A DNA stretch of 64,000 nt from Opitutales bacterium (GTDB lineage Bacteria > Verrucomicrobiota > Verrucomicrobiia > Opitutales > UBA953): contig JAFSAO010000014.1 of NCBI GenBank assembly GCA_017440935.1, forward strand, positions 1-64,000, written 5' to 3'. The notes under the pieces were generated by a model. That model worked only from the letters and a program-made list of their open reading frames with translations. It had not been told where the DNA came from and did not search any database. This document shows, piece after piece, positions 9,448-17,769 of the stretch. Each line of letters begins with the position of its first letter. Within the stretch, counting starts at the first letter, position 1. Made by a program: the position numbers and the translations under genes.

Positions 9448-10518
9448 TTACAGCCCGAGAATATCGACGATGTTTTCGGTAATGGAGCGCATATCGGCCA
9501 TCGTGAGTTCGCCCATGTGCGCGATGCGGAAGGTTTTTTCCTTAAAATCGCCGTAGCCGTTGCCGAGCTGCATACCGCGTTTGATGAGCTCTTTGTTCAG
9601 GTCGCCGACGCTGATTCCGCGCGTATTTTTGATGACGGTGAGCGTCTTTGACAGGTATTTGCGGTTCGAGAAAATTCCGAAATATTCGTCCGCCCACGCG
9701 CGAACGAATTTCGCCATTTCTTCGTGGCGTTTGAAACGGTTTTCGACACCTTCCTGCATGATGCGCTGCAACTGAATATCCATTGCATACATAATCGAAA
9801 CGCAGGGTGTGTTCGTATACTGGTAATCTTTTTTCTGAATGACGTCGTAAATATCGCGCAAATCGAAGTAGCAACCTCGATTTTCGACTTTTGCCGTGCG
9901 TTCGTAGGCTTTTTGCGAGAGCGCGCAAATCGCCATGCCGGGCGGGAGCGCGAGCGCTTTTTGCGTCGAGGTCACGAGCACATCCACGCCGAGTTTGTCC
10001 GTTTCGATTTTCGCTCCCGCGGCGGAAGAAACCGCGTCGGCACACCAAACGACGTCCGGGTATTTTTTCAGGACTTCGGCGATTTCTTCAAACGGGTTTT
10101 GAATGCCGGTCGACGTTTCGTTGTGCGTGATGCAAACGGTGTCGTATTTTCCCGTGGCAAGAGCGGCATCCACCATTTCGGGCGTGGTCGGCTCGCCGGG
10201 CTCGCTTTCAAAAAAGTCCGCGGGAACGCCGTTCATTTTCGCGATTTTATACCATTTTTTGCCGAACGCTCCGACGGAGAACATCGCGGCGCGCTTGGCG
10301 GTGCAGGAGCGCACGGCTCCTTCCATAAAACCCGTTCCCGAGGATGTCGAAAGCAGGATTTCGTTTTTCGTGAGCAAAATGCGGCGGAGGTTGTCGGAAA
10401 TGCGGCGTTGTAATTCGGAGGCAACTTTCGAGCGGTGTCCCATCATAGGGAGCGACATCGCGGCGAGCACTTCGGGAGCAACTTCGGTCGGACCGGGAAT
10501 AAAAAGTTTGGTAGCCAT
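9448..10518 (-). CDS. Class V PLP-dependent aminotransferase (serine/alanine-glyoxylate type)
   Basis: A 356-residue enzyme of the alanine-glyoxylate / serine-pyruvate aminotransferase branch. Visible features are PGPTEVAPEVLAAM at the N-terminus, STSSGTGFMEGAVRSC for phosphate binding, CADAVSSAAG with the PLP-ring aspartate, and TSTQKALALPPG with the Schiff-base lysine. Members of this branch act on serine, alanine, glyoxylate or phosphoserine, and the substrate cannot be told from sequence. A role as an alternative phosphoserine aminotransferase is possible. The STAS gene lies 33 nt upstream on the same strand. Confidence 0.85.
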   Translation of the reverse strand: MATKLFIPGPTEVAPEVLAAMSLPMMGHRSKVASELQRRISDNLRRILLTKNEILLSTSSGTGFMEGAVRSCTAKRAAMFSVGAFGKKWYKIAKMNGVPADFFESEPGEPTTPEMVDAALATGKYDTVCITHNETSTGIQNPFEEIAEVLKKYPDVVWCADAVSSAAGAKIETDKLGVDVLVTSTQKALALPPGMAICALSQKAYERTAKVENRGCYFDLRDIYDVIQKKDYQYTNTPCVSIMYAMDIQLQRIMQEGVENRFKRHEEMAKFVRAWADEYFGIFSNRKYLSKTLTVIKNTRGISVGDLNKELIKRGMQLGNGYGDFKEKTFRIAHMGELTMADMRSITENIVDILGL

Positions 10519-10551
10519 AATTTTTTTAGAAATGAAAAACTGTAGAAATTT

Positions 10552-11064
10552 TTAAAGATTTTTGCCGAGATCTTCGCGCATAAAGGCGACAACGTCTTTG
10601 AAGCGGGCGATGTTTTCCGGATTCGCCGCCATGAGCGTTTCGTGGGCGTGGAGAATGGCGCTGTTGCACGCGGGAGCGACGCAGTGTTCTTCCATTTTTG
10701 CGGAAAGTAATGCTGTCGCGGCGGGGAGTTGCTCGTCCTCGGGCAGAAGCGTCAGCAACTCGGGCAAGCCAAGGTTGGTGATAACGTCGCGGATGCGTCC
10801 GGTTGCATGTTGCAGGTAAACTTCTCCGCCGATTTTTCGGAAATCCGTTGCTGCGCCGGCAATGAGACCGAGAACCGTGCTGTCGACACTGGCGCAATTT
10901 GCCAAATCAATAATGAGCGTGCGGCGTCCGCTTTTCGGTGCGGCTTCGAGAAATTCGCCGAATGCGCGGCAGGTCGTGTATGTAGCGCGTCCGCTGACGA
11001 GAACGAGAAACGCGTTCCCGCCGGAGGCGACGGAATAGGACGTGTTGGGGGCAGGGGAGGTCAT
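10552..11064 (-). CDS. STAS-domain protein (anti-sigma-antagonist-like)
   Basis: The first 110 of 170 residues match a STAS domain: LVLVSGRATY, LIIDLANCASVDSTVLGLIAGA with the DST site whose serine is phosphorylated in SpoIIAA/RsbV proteins, and GGEVYLQHATGRIRDVI. A C-terminal extension of about 50 helical residues carries two cysteines (EHCVAPACNSA). No anti-sigma kinase or sigma factor gene is adjacent, so the partner is unknown. It probably shares a transcript with the aminotransferase. Confidence 0.8.
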   Translation of the reverse strand: MTSPAPNTSYSVASGGNAFLVLVSGRATYTTCRAFGEFLEAAPKSGRRTLIIDLANCASVDSTVLGLIAGAATDFRKIGGEVYLQHATGRIRDVITNLGLPELLTLLPEDEQLPAATALLSAKMEEHCVAPACNSAILHAHETLMAANPENIARFKDVVAFMREDLGKNL

Positions 11065-11180
11065 GTTGTTTTACGTGTGTGTTTTTGGGGAAAATCGGGG
11101 GAATAAAGGCGATGAATCGGGAAAATCGGGTTTGAGGGAAATTCTTTCGAAATTTCATTCCCGACACATCGCATTTTTGC

Positions 11181-13316
11181 TTAGTTCTCCGGCGGAATAA
11201 GATTGTCCGCAGCCGCGGGCGGCGCGCTGATGTTCGGGATAATTCCCGAGCGGTTGAAGGTCAGCGCGTGCATGGAATCGATGAAATCCTGCCGGATGCG
11301 GAAAATGCAGTTCGCGGCGGGAGCGCCGGCGATTTGCGTGGTTCCGCCGAGGCGGCGTGTCAGATAATACGTGAGCGTTTCCGTTTTGCCGGGTGTGGAT
11401 TTCGCGCCGTCGGCGAGCAAGACGTTGACTTCGAGCTTGTAGCGCCACGGCTCGGGCGAATTCATTCCGAGATAGCTCGTGTCCTTGAAGTTGAGCGAGA
11501 ACGGAACGGGCAGGAACGATTCGGCGACAACGTTTTCCGTGGAGCGGAGCAACTTCGCAAGCGTTTGCGCGTAAGGTTCCGGATTGTCTTCGAGTGATTC
11601 CGACCAGTTTTCGGTATCGCTCGGAGATTTTTCTTCAAGCAGAAGTGTTTCTTTTCCGTTTGTGATTTCAAAAATCTTAAACGACGTAACTTTCCCCCCG
11701 GCGGGAAGGGCATAAACGGTGCGGTTGCGGAAGAACGACGGATGCAAATCAAGGGCGGAAAGGATTTCCGGCGTGATTGAGTAAATTGCCGTTCCCGTCT
11801 GTGCGTGCATCGGCGTGTCTTTTTCCGCAGAGGGCGCAATGGTTAGCGTTTGCGTGTAGGTTTTTCCGTCGGGAGGCGTAAATTCGAGTTCAACGGTGCG
11901 CAACGGCGTGTTGAGCTTCATGTTGACAATGTCTTCCGGCGTTGCGATATCGGCGACAAACGCTTCGCAAAGGCGGCGCTGCGCCGCGGAAAAATCGGAG
12001 TTGTCCGCACCGGGTGCGCGCGTCGCACGAAGATTGCGCAAACGCTGAACCAAATCGGCAATGACTTTCGGTTCGACATCGGTTGCTTCCGTGACGCTCG
12101 AACCGGGCGCGACGGGCATTTGCCATGCGTTGTAAAGCGGGTTTGCCGCTGCACCGGATTCCGCGGTGAGGATGTCCGGGCGCGGTTCCGCGATTGCGCC
12201 GATCGGCGTTTCCTGCGTTTGTGTTTCTGCGGGAACGGTTTCCGCACGCGTGATGTTCAAACGGTGCAAAACGAGGGATTTGTTCCCGTCGCGAATCGTG
12301 ATTCCGGAAAGATTTGCGGGATTAAATTGGAGGAAGAACGGATCTCGCAGGTCGCGTGCGGCGGTTTTCCACGCGTTGACGGTTTCTGCGGGAACGGTGA
12401 AAATTGCCGGATTGTCCTCGAGTTTCGCAAAAAGCGTTTTTCCGGAATTGTCGGTCGGATCCGGATTCCCGACAAGAAGCGTGCGGCTTCGGTTTGCGGC
12501 TTCGAGTGTGAAGCGCAACGCGGGGATTTTCAGCCCGGAAGCATCGTCCGGCGCGGCGTCGCCGGAAACAAAACGCACATAGGGAAGCGAGGAAAGTTCG
12601 CCGAGACGTTTTTCCACGAGTTGCGTGTTGGCGTCGGCGGCAACCGGAGTTTCAAAACGCCATGCGGAGGATTCCGTGTTCCCGCGGGAGCGCACGAGCC
12701 CGACGCGTTGCTCGCTTCCGCCCGAAAACGCCGTGCGAACCGTTACGGCACGCACTTCGTAGGGGCGCATCGCAAAAACTTCGCGCGCGCGGAGTTCGTT
12801 CGGCGTTTGCGAAATGGCGTTGAGCAGGGAAATCGGTGCGGGAATGATGTATTTCCCGTCGGGAGAAAGCACGTAAACGCTACGTCCGTCCGGTGTCGTT
12901 TTCCCGACGTGGAGAGTGTGCGTTCCCCCGAGGTCTTTTACGGTTACGGTCGCCGCGGGTTTTTCCAAACCGTAGCTCGAAAGTGTATTGCCCGCTCCCG
13001 CAACTTCTTCCACGGAGAACCCGAGGCTGTTGTCCAGAAAACGAAGTTCGGACAACAGGCGATTGACGGCGAATGCGTCGGCGCGCCAACTGAACGGTTT
13101 TTCCAAAAACCAATCGCGTTCCCGCCGTTCAAGCGAGAACGAGGTGTCGGCATTGGCAGCGGTGACGGAAACGTCGGAAATATCTGCGGCGAAGAGCGAT
13201 TGTGCGGAAATTTCCGTTTCGGCGTTCCCGCCGGCGTTTTCCCAAATGAGCCCGAACGTAATCAGGTTCGCGATAATCAGTAAAAGTGTAAGTTTAAAGC
13301 GCATCGTCTTTTTCAA
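11181..13316 (-). CDS. DUF4340 protein of the Gld-type exporter cluster
   Basis: A 711-residue envelope protein with one N-terminal membrane helix (about residues 6-24) and a long periplasmic region. The first 200 residues carry the DUF4340 pattern: RRERDWFLEKPFSWRADAFAVNRLLSEL, YGLEKPAATVTV and LHVGKTTPDGRSVYV. DUF4340 proteins typically accompany GldF/GldG-type ABC exporters, and that is the arrangement here: it is the last gene of the set starting at 16770. A palindromic repeat element separates it from the GldG gene. The molecular function is unknown. Confidence 0.8.
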   Translation of the reverse strand: MKKTMRFKLTLLLIIANLITFGLIWENAGGNAETEISAQSLFAADISDVSVTAANADTSFSLERRERDWFLEKPFSWRADAFAVNRLLSELRFLDNSLGFSVEEVAGAGNTLSSYGLEKPAATVTVKDLGGTHTLHVGKTTPDGRSVYVLSPDGKYIIPAPISLLNAISQTPNELRAREVFAMRPYEVRAVTVRTAFSGGSEQRVGLVRSRGNTESSAWRFETPVAADANTQLVEKRLGELSSLPYVRFVSGDAAPDDASGLKIPALRFTLEAANRSRTLLVGNPDPTDNSGKTLFAKLEDNPAIFTVPAETVNAWKTAARDLRDPFFLQFNPANLSGITIRDGNKSLVLHRLNITRAETVPAETQTQETPIGAIAEPRPDILTAESGAAANPLYNAWQMPVAPGSSVTEATDVEPKVIADLVQRLRNLRATRAPGADNSDFSAAQRRLCEAFVADIATPEDIVNMKLNTPLRTVELEFTPPDGKTYTQTLTIAPSAEKDTPMHAQTGTAIYSITPEILSALDLHPSFFRNRTVYALPAGGKVTSFKIFEITNGKETLLLEEKSPSDTENWSESLEDNPEPYAQTLAKLLRSTENVVAESFLPVPFSLNFKDTSYLGMNSPEPWRYKLEVNVLLADGAKSTPGKTETLTYYLTRRLGGTTQIAGAPAANCIFRIRQDFIDSMHALTFNRSGIIPNISAPPAAADNLIPPEN

Positions 13317-13325
13317 TGAATAGGT

Positions 13326-13416
13326 AACAATGAATAATGAATGGTTGCGTGCTAAAGCTTTTGCCGAGGCAAAAGCTCGGAAGAAATTATCAAATATCCG
13401 TTATCCATTATCCGTC
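13326..13416. repeat. Composite palindromic element, type TTTTGCC core
   Basis: Outer arms AACAATGAATAATGAATGG (13326-13344) and ATCCGTTATCCATTATCCG (13396-13414) are imperfect inverted copies built from TTATCC/ATGAAT units. The centre is a hairpin AGCTTTTGCC-GAGGCAAAAGCT at 13356-13377. It lies inside an apparent operon, between the GldG-like and DUF4340 genes. Confidence 0.8.
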
Positions 13417-13418
13417 GG

Positions 13419-15017
13419 TTAGTTTCTCTTTCTCCAGGAATAAACGAGCAGGCCGAAAATGGCGAGACCGGCAGGGAAGAACATGAAGTTCCAGCCGACG
13501 TGGGCGAGATCCGGCGGCGTCGCTTTGAGGCGAAACTCGGAAATCGGGCGCGGCGGGATGTTCATCATTACATCGCGGTCGATGAGCCAATTGACGGTGT
13601 TGAGCAGGAACGGTTTGTTCCCGCCGTTTTCAAATTGCGCGTTGGTGGCAATGTCGCCCGTGCCGAGCACGACGAGGCGCCCGCCGGGAATACTCACTCC
13701 GAGGCGCGTTCCCGCCGTGCGTTCGGAAACGGCTCCGAGCGGAACGGGACCGTCTACGTCCCCGCGAATGATTTCGAACTTGTAGGGCGGCGTGCGGTAA
13801 TCGCGTTCGCCCCAACTTGTCGGTTCGCCGCTTTTTACGTTCGACGTGAAAAACAACGGCGAAACGGTGCGTGTCCGGTCTTCTTTCGCGCTCAAGTCTT
13901 CTTCGACGGTGCGGAATTGCGACGCGATAATCGGCAGGCTCAGCGCGGTGAGAATTTCTGCCGTTTTGTGCGTTTTTTCCGGGAAATTGCGCACTGCAAA
14001 ATTTCCGTCGGAAAGCAGGCAAAGCGGCGAGGTTTCGACGACAAAAACGTCCTGCAACAGCAAGCCCCAATCGAAGAATAAGTCTTCCAGCCCGCAATCG
14101 GTTCCCGGTCCGATCATGGCGAGAATGCGTCCGTTGCGTTCCCGCAGGTAGCGCGAAAGTTTTTCCTCCGTTTGGCGGGAAATCGGAATGCGCGGATCGG
14201 CGATGATGATGAGCGACGCGTCCGCCGGGACGTCCGGAAGAACGGAAAGATCAAGCGTTTGCGTGCGGATGTGGCGGGAACGCAGAGTTTGTGCAAAAGA
14301 GGAAAGCCCGTAACCGCGATTGCTGCTGTCGATGCTCAATTCTCCGCTTCCGGAAAGGAAGTAGGCGATGGGCGAAGCTCCGTCCGTTACGCTGAGAATG
14401 GCGGACATAATTGCTTCCTCGCCGCGAAAACCGTCAATAATCGGCTCGGCACCGCGTTCGCCCGGACGCAGTTTCAACAGTTCGTCGGAGGTAATCGTGC
14501 GGCAGTTGTTCCCGCAGAGCACGACAATCGCCGTGTTTTGCGGAAGCGTCCCGAACTTTTCGAGTTCTCGGTTCAGGCGCGTGTTTTTTACTAAGTCTGC
14601 CGTTTCAAAACGAATCCAATCCGGACGGCGCGTTTGCAGCGCTTCGTATTTGAAATCGTCCACCAAACGCGAAATTTGCTTGTGTAAAAGCGCGAGCGCC
14701 GATGCCTGTTCCGGCGGCGTTCCCGCGACCGGTTGTTGCAACGTCACAATGAGGCGCACCCAGGGATTTTCTTCCGAAATGTTGTCCGGCGCTTTTTTCG
14801 CGAGTTCGTTCAGTTGCGCCCGCGTTTCCGGCCAAATGCCGTGGCGGTTTTCAAAATCCAAATCCCAACGCTTATAATAAGTGGGCAAAGAGGCGAGGTA
14901 ATTCAGTCCGAAGAGCAACGCCAGCGCGAGCAACGCTTGCGCAAGGCGGTTGAGCCTGCCGAGGAAGCGCACACCGCGAAAATCTTTCAGCGAAAACAGG
15001 GAAGGTTTTTTAGTCAT
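13419..15017 (-). CDS. gldG: GldG-like ABC exporter auxiliary protein
   Basis: A 532-residue protein with an N-terminal membrane helix (about residues 24-45), a large extracytoplasmic domain and a C-terminal helix (about residues 508-526) ending in basic residues. It resembles the GldG / ABC-transporter auxiliary domain: VTDGASPIAYFLSGSGE, ASLIIIADPRIPISRQTEEKLSRYL and GGRLVVLGTGDIATNAQF. It is encoded 5 nt after the permease gene. In Bacteroidota GldA-GldF-GldG support gliding; relatives outside that phylum probably act in envelope transport, and no motility role should be assumed here. Confidence 0.8.
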   Translation of the reverse strand: MTKKPSLFSLKDFRGVRFLGRLNRLAQALLALALLFGLNYLASLPTYYKRWDLDFENRHGIWPETRAQLNELAKKAPDNISEENPWVRLIVTLQQPVAGTPPEQASALALLHKQISRLVDDFKYEALQTRRPDWIRFETADLVKNTRLNRELEKFGTLPQNTAIVVLCGNNCRTITSDELLKLRPGERGAEPIIDGFRGEEAIMSAILSVTDGASPIAYFLSGSGELSIDSSNRGYGLSSFAQTLRSRHIRTQTLDLSVLPDVPADASLIIIADPRIPISRQTEEKLSRYLRERNGRILAMIGPGTDCGLEDLFFDWGLLLQDVFVVETSPLCLLSDGNFAVRNFPEKTHKTAEILTALSLPIIASQFRTVEEDLSAKEDRTRTVSPLFFTSNVKSGEPTSWGERDYRTPPYKFEIIRGDVDGPVPLGAVSERTAGTRLGVSIPGGRLVVLGTGDIATNAQFENGGNKPFLLNTVNWLIDRDVMMNIPPRPISEFRLKATPPDLAHVGWNFMFFPAGLAIFGLLVYSWRKRN

Positions 15018-15022
15018 GGCGT

Positions 15023-15790
15023 TTACGCTTTCGATTCGATGTTGATTGCCGTGAGTCCGAGCGCGAGCAAAGTCCCGCTCGTAAACAGGAAGAACGGGCG
15101 TGTGTCAATCAGCCCGCGGGAAAAGTTTTCCAAATGGCGGAATGTTGAAAGATAATCGACCAAATCCCGCAAGCCGGAAAGCGATTCATAGTTTTCCAAC
15201 GGCAAAAGTTGGAGCACGCCGCCGGAGACGACGAGAATGAAAAGAATACAGCTCGAAAGCAATCCCGCGACGAGCATTGAGCGCGTCAGCGAACTCGCCA
15301 AGATTCCGACCGCGATGTAAAGCAAGCCGCTCAGCGCAACAAAAATCGCGCCGCCGAGCAACGAACCCGCCGCCAAAAGCCGCGGATCCGGATAAAGATC
15401 TTTCAGCATGAACCACGCCGAAATCGGAAACGCGAGCGCCAGCCCCCACAGAAAAATGTAGAGCGCGTATGCGGCGAAAAATTTCCCGAGAACGATGGAG
15501 AGCGCACTTGTCGGCGTCGTCATCAGCGCACCGAGCGTTCCCGTGCGCCGTTCTTCCGCAAAAGAGCGCATCGTAATTAACGGGACAAGAATCAGCAACG
15601 GCACGAAAAACAGTTGGAAATAAACTTCTACCGGAAGAGCGTCGCCGAGCGCGCCGACCGCCGAGCGTTGCAGCGCGAGCCAGTAAAGCCCGCCCATCAG
15701 CGCGAGAAAAATCGTTCCCGCGACGTAAGTCGCCGGGGAAATGAACAAAATGCGCAACTCGTATTTGAAAATGGTCAGAAAGTGTTTCAT
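15023..15790 (-). CDS. gldF: ABC-2 type permease, GldF-like
   Basis: A 255-residue membrane protein with about six helices. The start IFKYELRILFISPATYVAGTIFL and the segment MRSFAEERRTGTLGALMTTP are characteristic of ABC-2 permeases of the GldF group. Its start codon overlaps the stop of the ATPase gene by 4 nt, indicating translational coupling; the GldG-like gene follows after 5 nt. Confidence 0.88.
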   Translation of the reverse strand: MKHFLTIFKYELRILFISPATYVAGTIFLALMGGLYWLALQRSAVGALGDALPVEVYFQLFFVPLLILVPLITMRSFAEERRTGTLGALMTTPTSALSIVLGKFFAAYALYIFLWGLALAFPISAWFMLKDLYPDPRLLAAGSLLGGAIFVALSGLLYIAVGILASSLTRSMLVAGLLSSCILFILVVSGGVLQLLPLENYESLSGLRDLVDYLSTFRHLENFSRGLIDTRPFFLFTSGTLLALGLTAINIESKA

Positions 15791-16770
15791 TCCTTGATGT
15801 CGTAACTGCGTTTGGTTGCTGCGATGAAAATATCTTCGAGGCTCGGGCGCTTTTCACGAAATTCGCGCACCTTAAATCCGGCGCCGACGAGGGCGGCGAC
15901 AACGTTTTCCGACGAAAATTCGCGGTCGGCGGGAACGGTTGCGTCCCAGATCTTTAATTCGGAATCTTCTCTCTGCGTTTCTGCGGGAACGAGTTTTTCC
16001 GCGCCGAGAATTTCCGAAACTTTTTCCTCCGGGGCGTTCGTTTCCACGGAAAACGTGCGCGAGAGAATGAACTCGCGGCGCAGTTCCGCCGGCGTTCCCG
16101 AGGCGACGATGCGTCCGCCGTTGATGATAATCACGCGGTCGCACACGTTTTCGATTTCCGGCAAAATATGGCTGGAAATCAGCACCGCCTTGCGTTCCCG
16201 TAGCGAGCGAATCAGCGCGCGAATGCCGAGAATCTGGTGCGGGTCGAGCCCGATGGTCGGTTCGTCCAAAATGATGACGTCCGGTTCGGACAAAAGCGCA
16301 TCTGCGATGCCGACGCGCTGGCGAAAGCCTTTGGAAAGCGTCCCGATGAGTTTGCGCCGAGCCTTGCGCGCAAGATCGCAAGCTCTCATGACGGCTTCCA
16401 CACGTTCCGAAATTTTTTTGCGCGGCACGTTTTTCAGTTTCGCGCGCCAGCGCAAATATTCGATAACGCGCAATTCTTCCGGAAGCGGATTGTTTTCGGG
16501 CATATAGCCCAAATGCCGCTTTGCTCCGAGCGATTCCGTCGCTACGGGAACGCCGCAGAGGCTGGCGTTTCCGCTGTCCGCCTGTGTCAGCCCGGCGAGA
16601 ATGCGCATCGTGGTCGATTTCCCGGCGCCGTTCGGACCGAGAAACCCGACGATTTCGCCCGGCATCACGGTAAACGAAACGTCGGCGACGGCGCGGTAGT
16701 TGCCGAACGTTTTATTGAGATGATTCACCTCAATCGCGGGAACGGCGGAAACTTCGGAGTCGGCGGACAT
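15787..16770 (-). CDS. gldA: ABC transporter ATP-binding protein, GldA-like
   Basis: A 327-residue ATPase with Walker A GPNGAGKST, a YMPENNPL Q-loop region, the signature LSKGFRQR, Walker B VIILDEP and an ISSHILPEIE switch histidine. The roughly 90-residue C-terminal extension is common in drug/polysaccharide-type ABC-2 ATPases. It is the first of the gldA-gldF-gldG-DUF4340 set, preceded on the same strand by the TPR protein gene. A short TTTTAAC/TTTAAG repeat-like stretch lies at 16776-16810. Confidence 0.92.
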   Translation of the reverse strand: MSADSEVSAVPAIEVNHLNKTFGNYRAVADVSFTVMPGEIVGFLGPNGAGKSTTMRILAGLTQADSGNASLCGVPVATESLGAKRHLGYMPENNPLPEELRVIEYLRWRAKLKNVPRKKISERVEAVMRACDLARKARRKLIGTLSKGFRQRVGIADALLSEPDVIILDEPTIGLDPHQILGIRALIRSLRERKAVLISSHILPEIENVCDRVIIINGGRIVASGTPAELRREFILSRTFSVETNAPEEKVSEILGAEKLVPAETQREDSELKIWDATVPADREFSSENVVAALVGAGFKVREFREKRPSLEDIFIAATKRSYDIKE

Positions 16771-16826
16771 TTTCTTTAAGTAAAACTTTTAACGTTCAAC
16801 TTTTACCCTTGAACTCTGGACGCGGC

Positions 16827-17546
16827 TTAGTTGCCCGTCGCGAGCTTCGGTTCGATGGCGATAAGTGTGCGCTTGCGGGCTTGCCAGAAATTCGTCGGTT
16901 CGAGCGAGCGATCCATTTCGTTGATCCAAAGGCGCGCCTCGTCGAGATTCCCGGCGGTGACGGCGGAAACGGCGAGTTCATACATCGCCTGCCCGCGGTA
17001 GAGCGGGTCTGCAGCGGGCGTTCCCGCGAGTTTTTTCAGAGATTCTTTTGCCGATGCGAGATTTTCCGGCGTTCCCGTGCGAGCGAGCGCCGCGGCGGAC
17101 GCGATTACGGCGCGATTTTGCATCGCGTTAAATTCTTCTTTCCCGGCGAAAACGCGTGCGGCGTTCGCAAACGCATCGGCGGCTTCCGCGTATTTCCCGT
17201 TGTTCGCAAATTCCGTTCCGACTGCGAAATACGCCGTTCCCGCGATGGGTTCGGATTCGTTGGCTTTCGCGAATGCGAGTTTCTGCTCCGGCGTTTCCGT
17301 TGCCGCGTATTCCGCCTGCAACGCTGCAACGCGCATTTTGCCGACTTGGACGTAGACAATCGCGGCGATAATTGCAAGAAAGAGCGTTACGCCGGCGGCA
17401 ATGGTGCGCTTTCCGTGGCGCTGCCAAAAAAGCCAAACGCGATCTTCAAAATCCGCATCCTGAAAGTCTTCGTCAACAAGCACGAGGTTGCGGTCATCTC
17501 CCGCAGTTTTCTTTTGAGAAAAACGATTTTTCATCTGATTCGACAT
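16827..17546 (-). CDS. Membrane-anchored tetratricopeptide protein
   Basis: A 239-residue protein with a charged cytoplasmic N-terminus (about 45 residues, with WLFWQRHGKR just before the helix), one membrane segment (about residues 49-68) and an alanine-rich helical region with TPR-like pairs (YFAVGTEFANNGKYAEAADAF). The topology is like that of YfgM-type proteins, but I would not assign that function. It lies 56 nt upstream of the GldA-like gene on the same strand. Confidence 0.7.
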   Translation of the reverse strand: MSNQMKNRFSQKKTAGDDRNLVLVDEDFQDADFEDRVWLFWQRHGKRTIAAGVTLFLAIIAAIVYVQVGKMRVAALQAEYAATETPEQKLAFAKANESEPIAGTAYFAVGTEFANNGKYAEAADAFANAARVFAGKEEFNAMQNRAVIASAAALARTGTPENLASAKESLKKLAGTPAADPLYRGQAMYELAVSAVTAGNLDEARLWINEMDRSLEPTNFWQARKRTLIAIEPKLATGN

Positions 17547-17631
17547 ACCTTATAAAACACCGTGAATCACGCGTAAAGTCGAACCTATATTGTGAGCGGA
17601 CAGGTGATAATTGCTAACGGATGGTTTTTAG

Positions 17632-17769
17632 CTCCAAGTATCACGCATCATGCACCAAATGAATACTTCAAAGTTTTTGCTTTCGGCAAAAACATCGGTA
17701 ATAGCCGATTTCTCGTTTCCGGTTACAGATTACTGATTTGCCTGAGGCTCAATGCCTGATGCATTGAGC
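17632..17769. repeat. Composite palindromic element overlapping a gene end
   Basis: The core hairpin GTTTTTGC-TTTCG-GCAAAAAC is at 17673-17693. The left flank holds degenerate AAGTATCA/GCATCA units (17634-17656). The right flank holds the exact palindrome GCTCAATGC-CTGAT-GCATTGAGC at 17747-17769, which codes for the last residues of the gene at 17730-18791. The element therefore appears to extend into, or to have supplied, that gene's 3' end. The gap 17547-17729 otherwise contains nothing recognisable. Confidence 0.7.
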
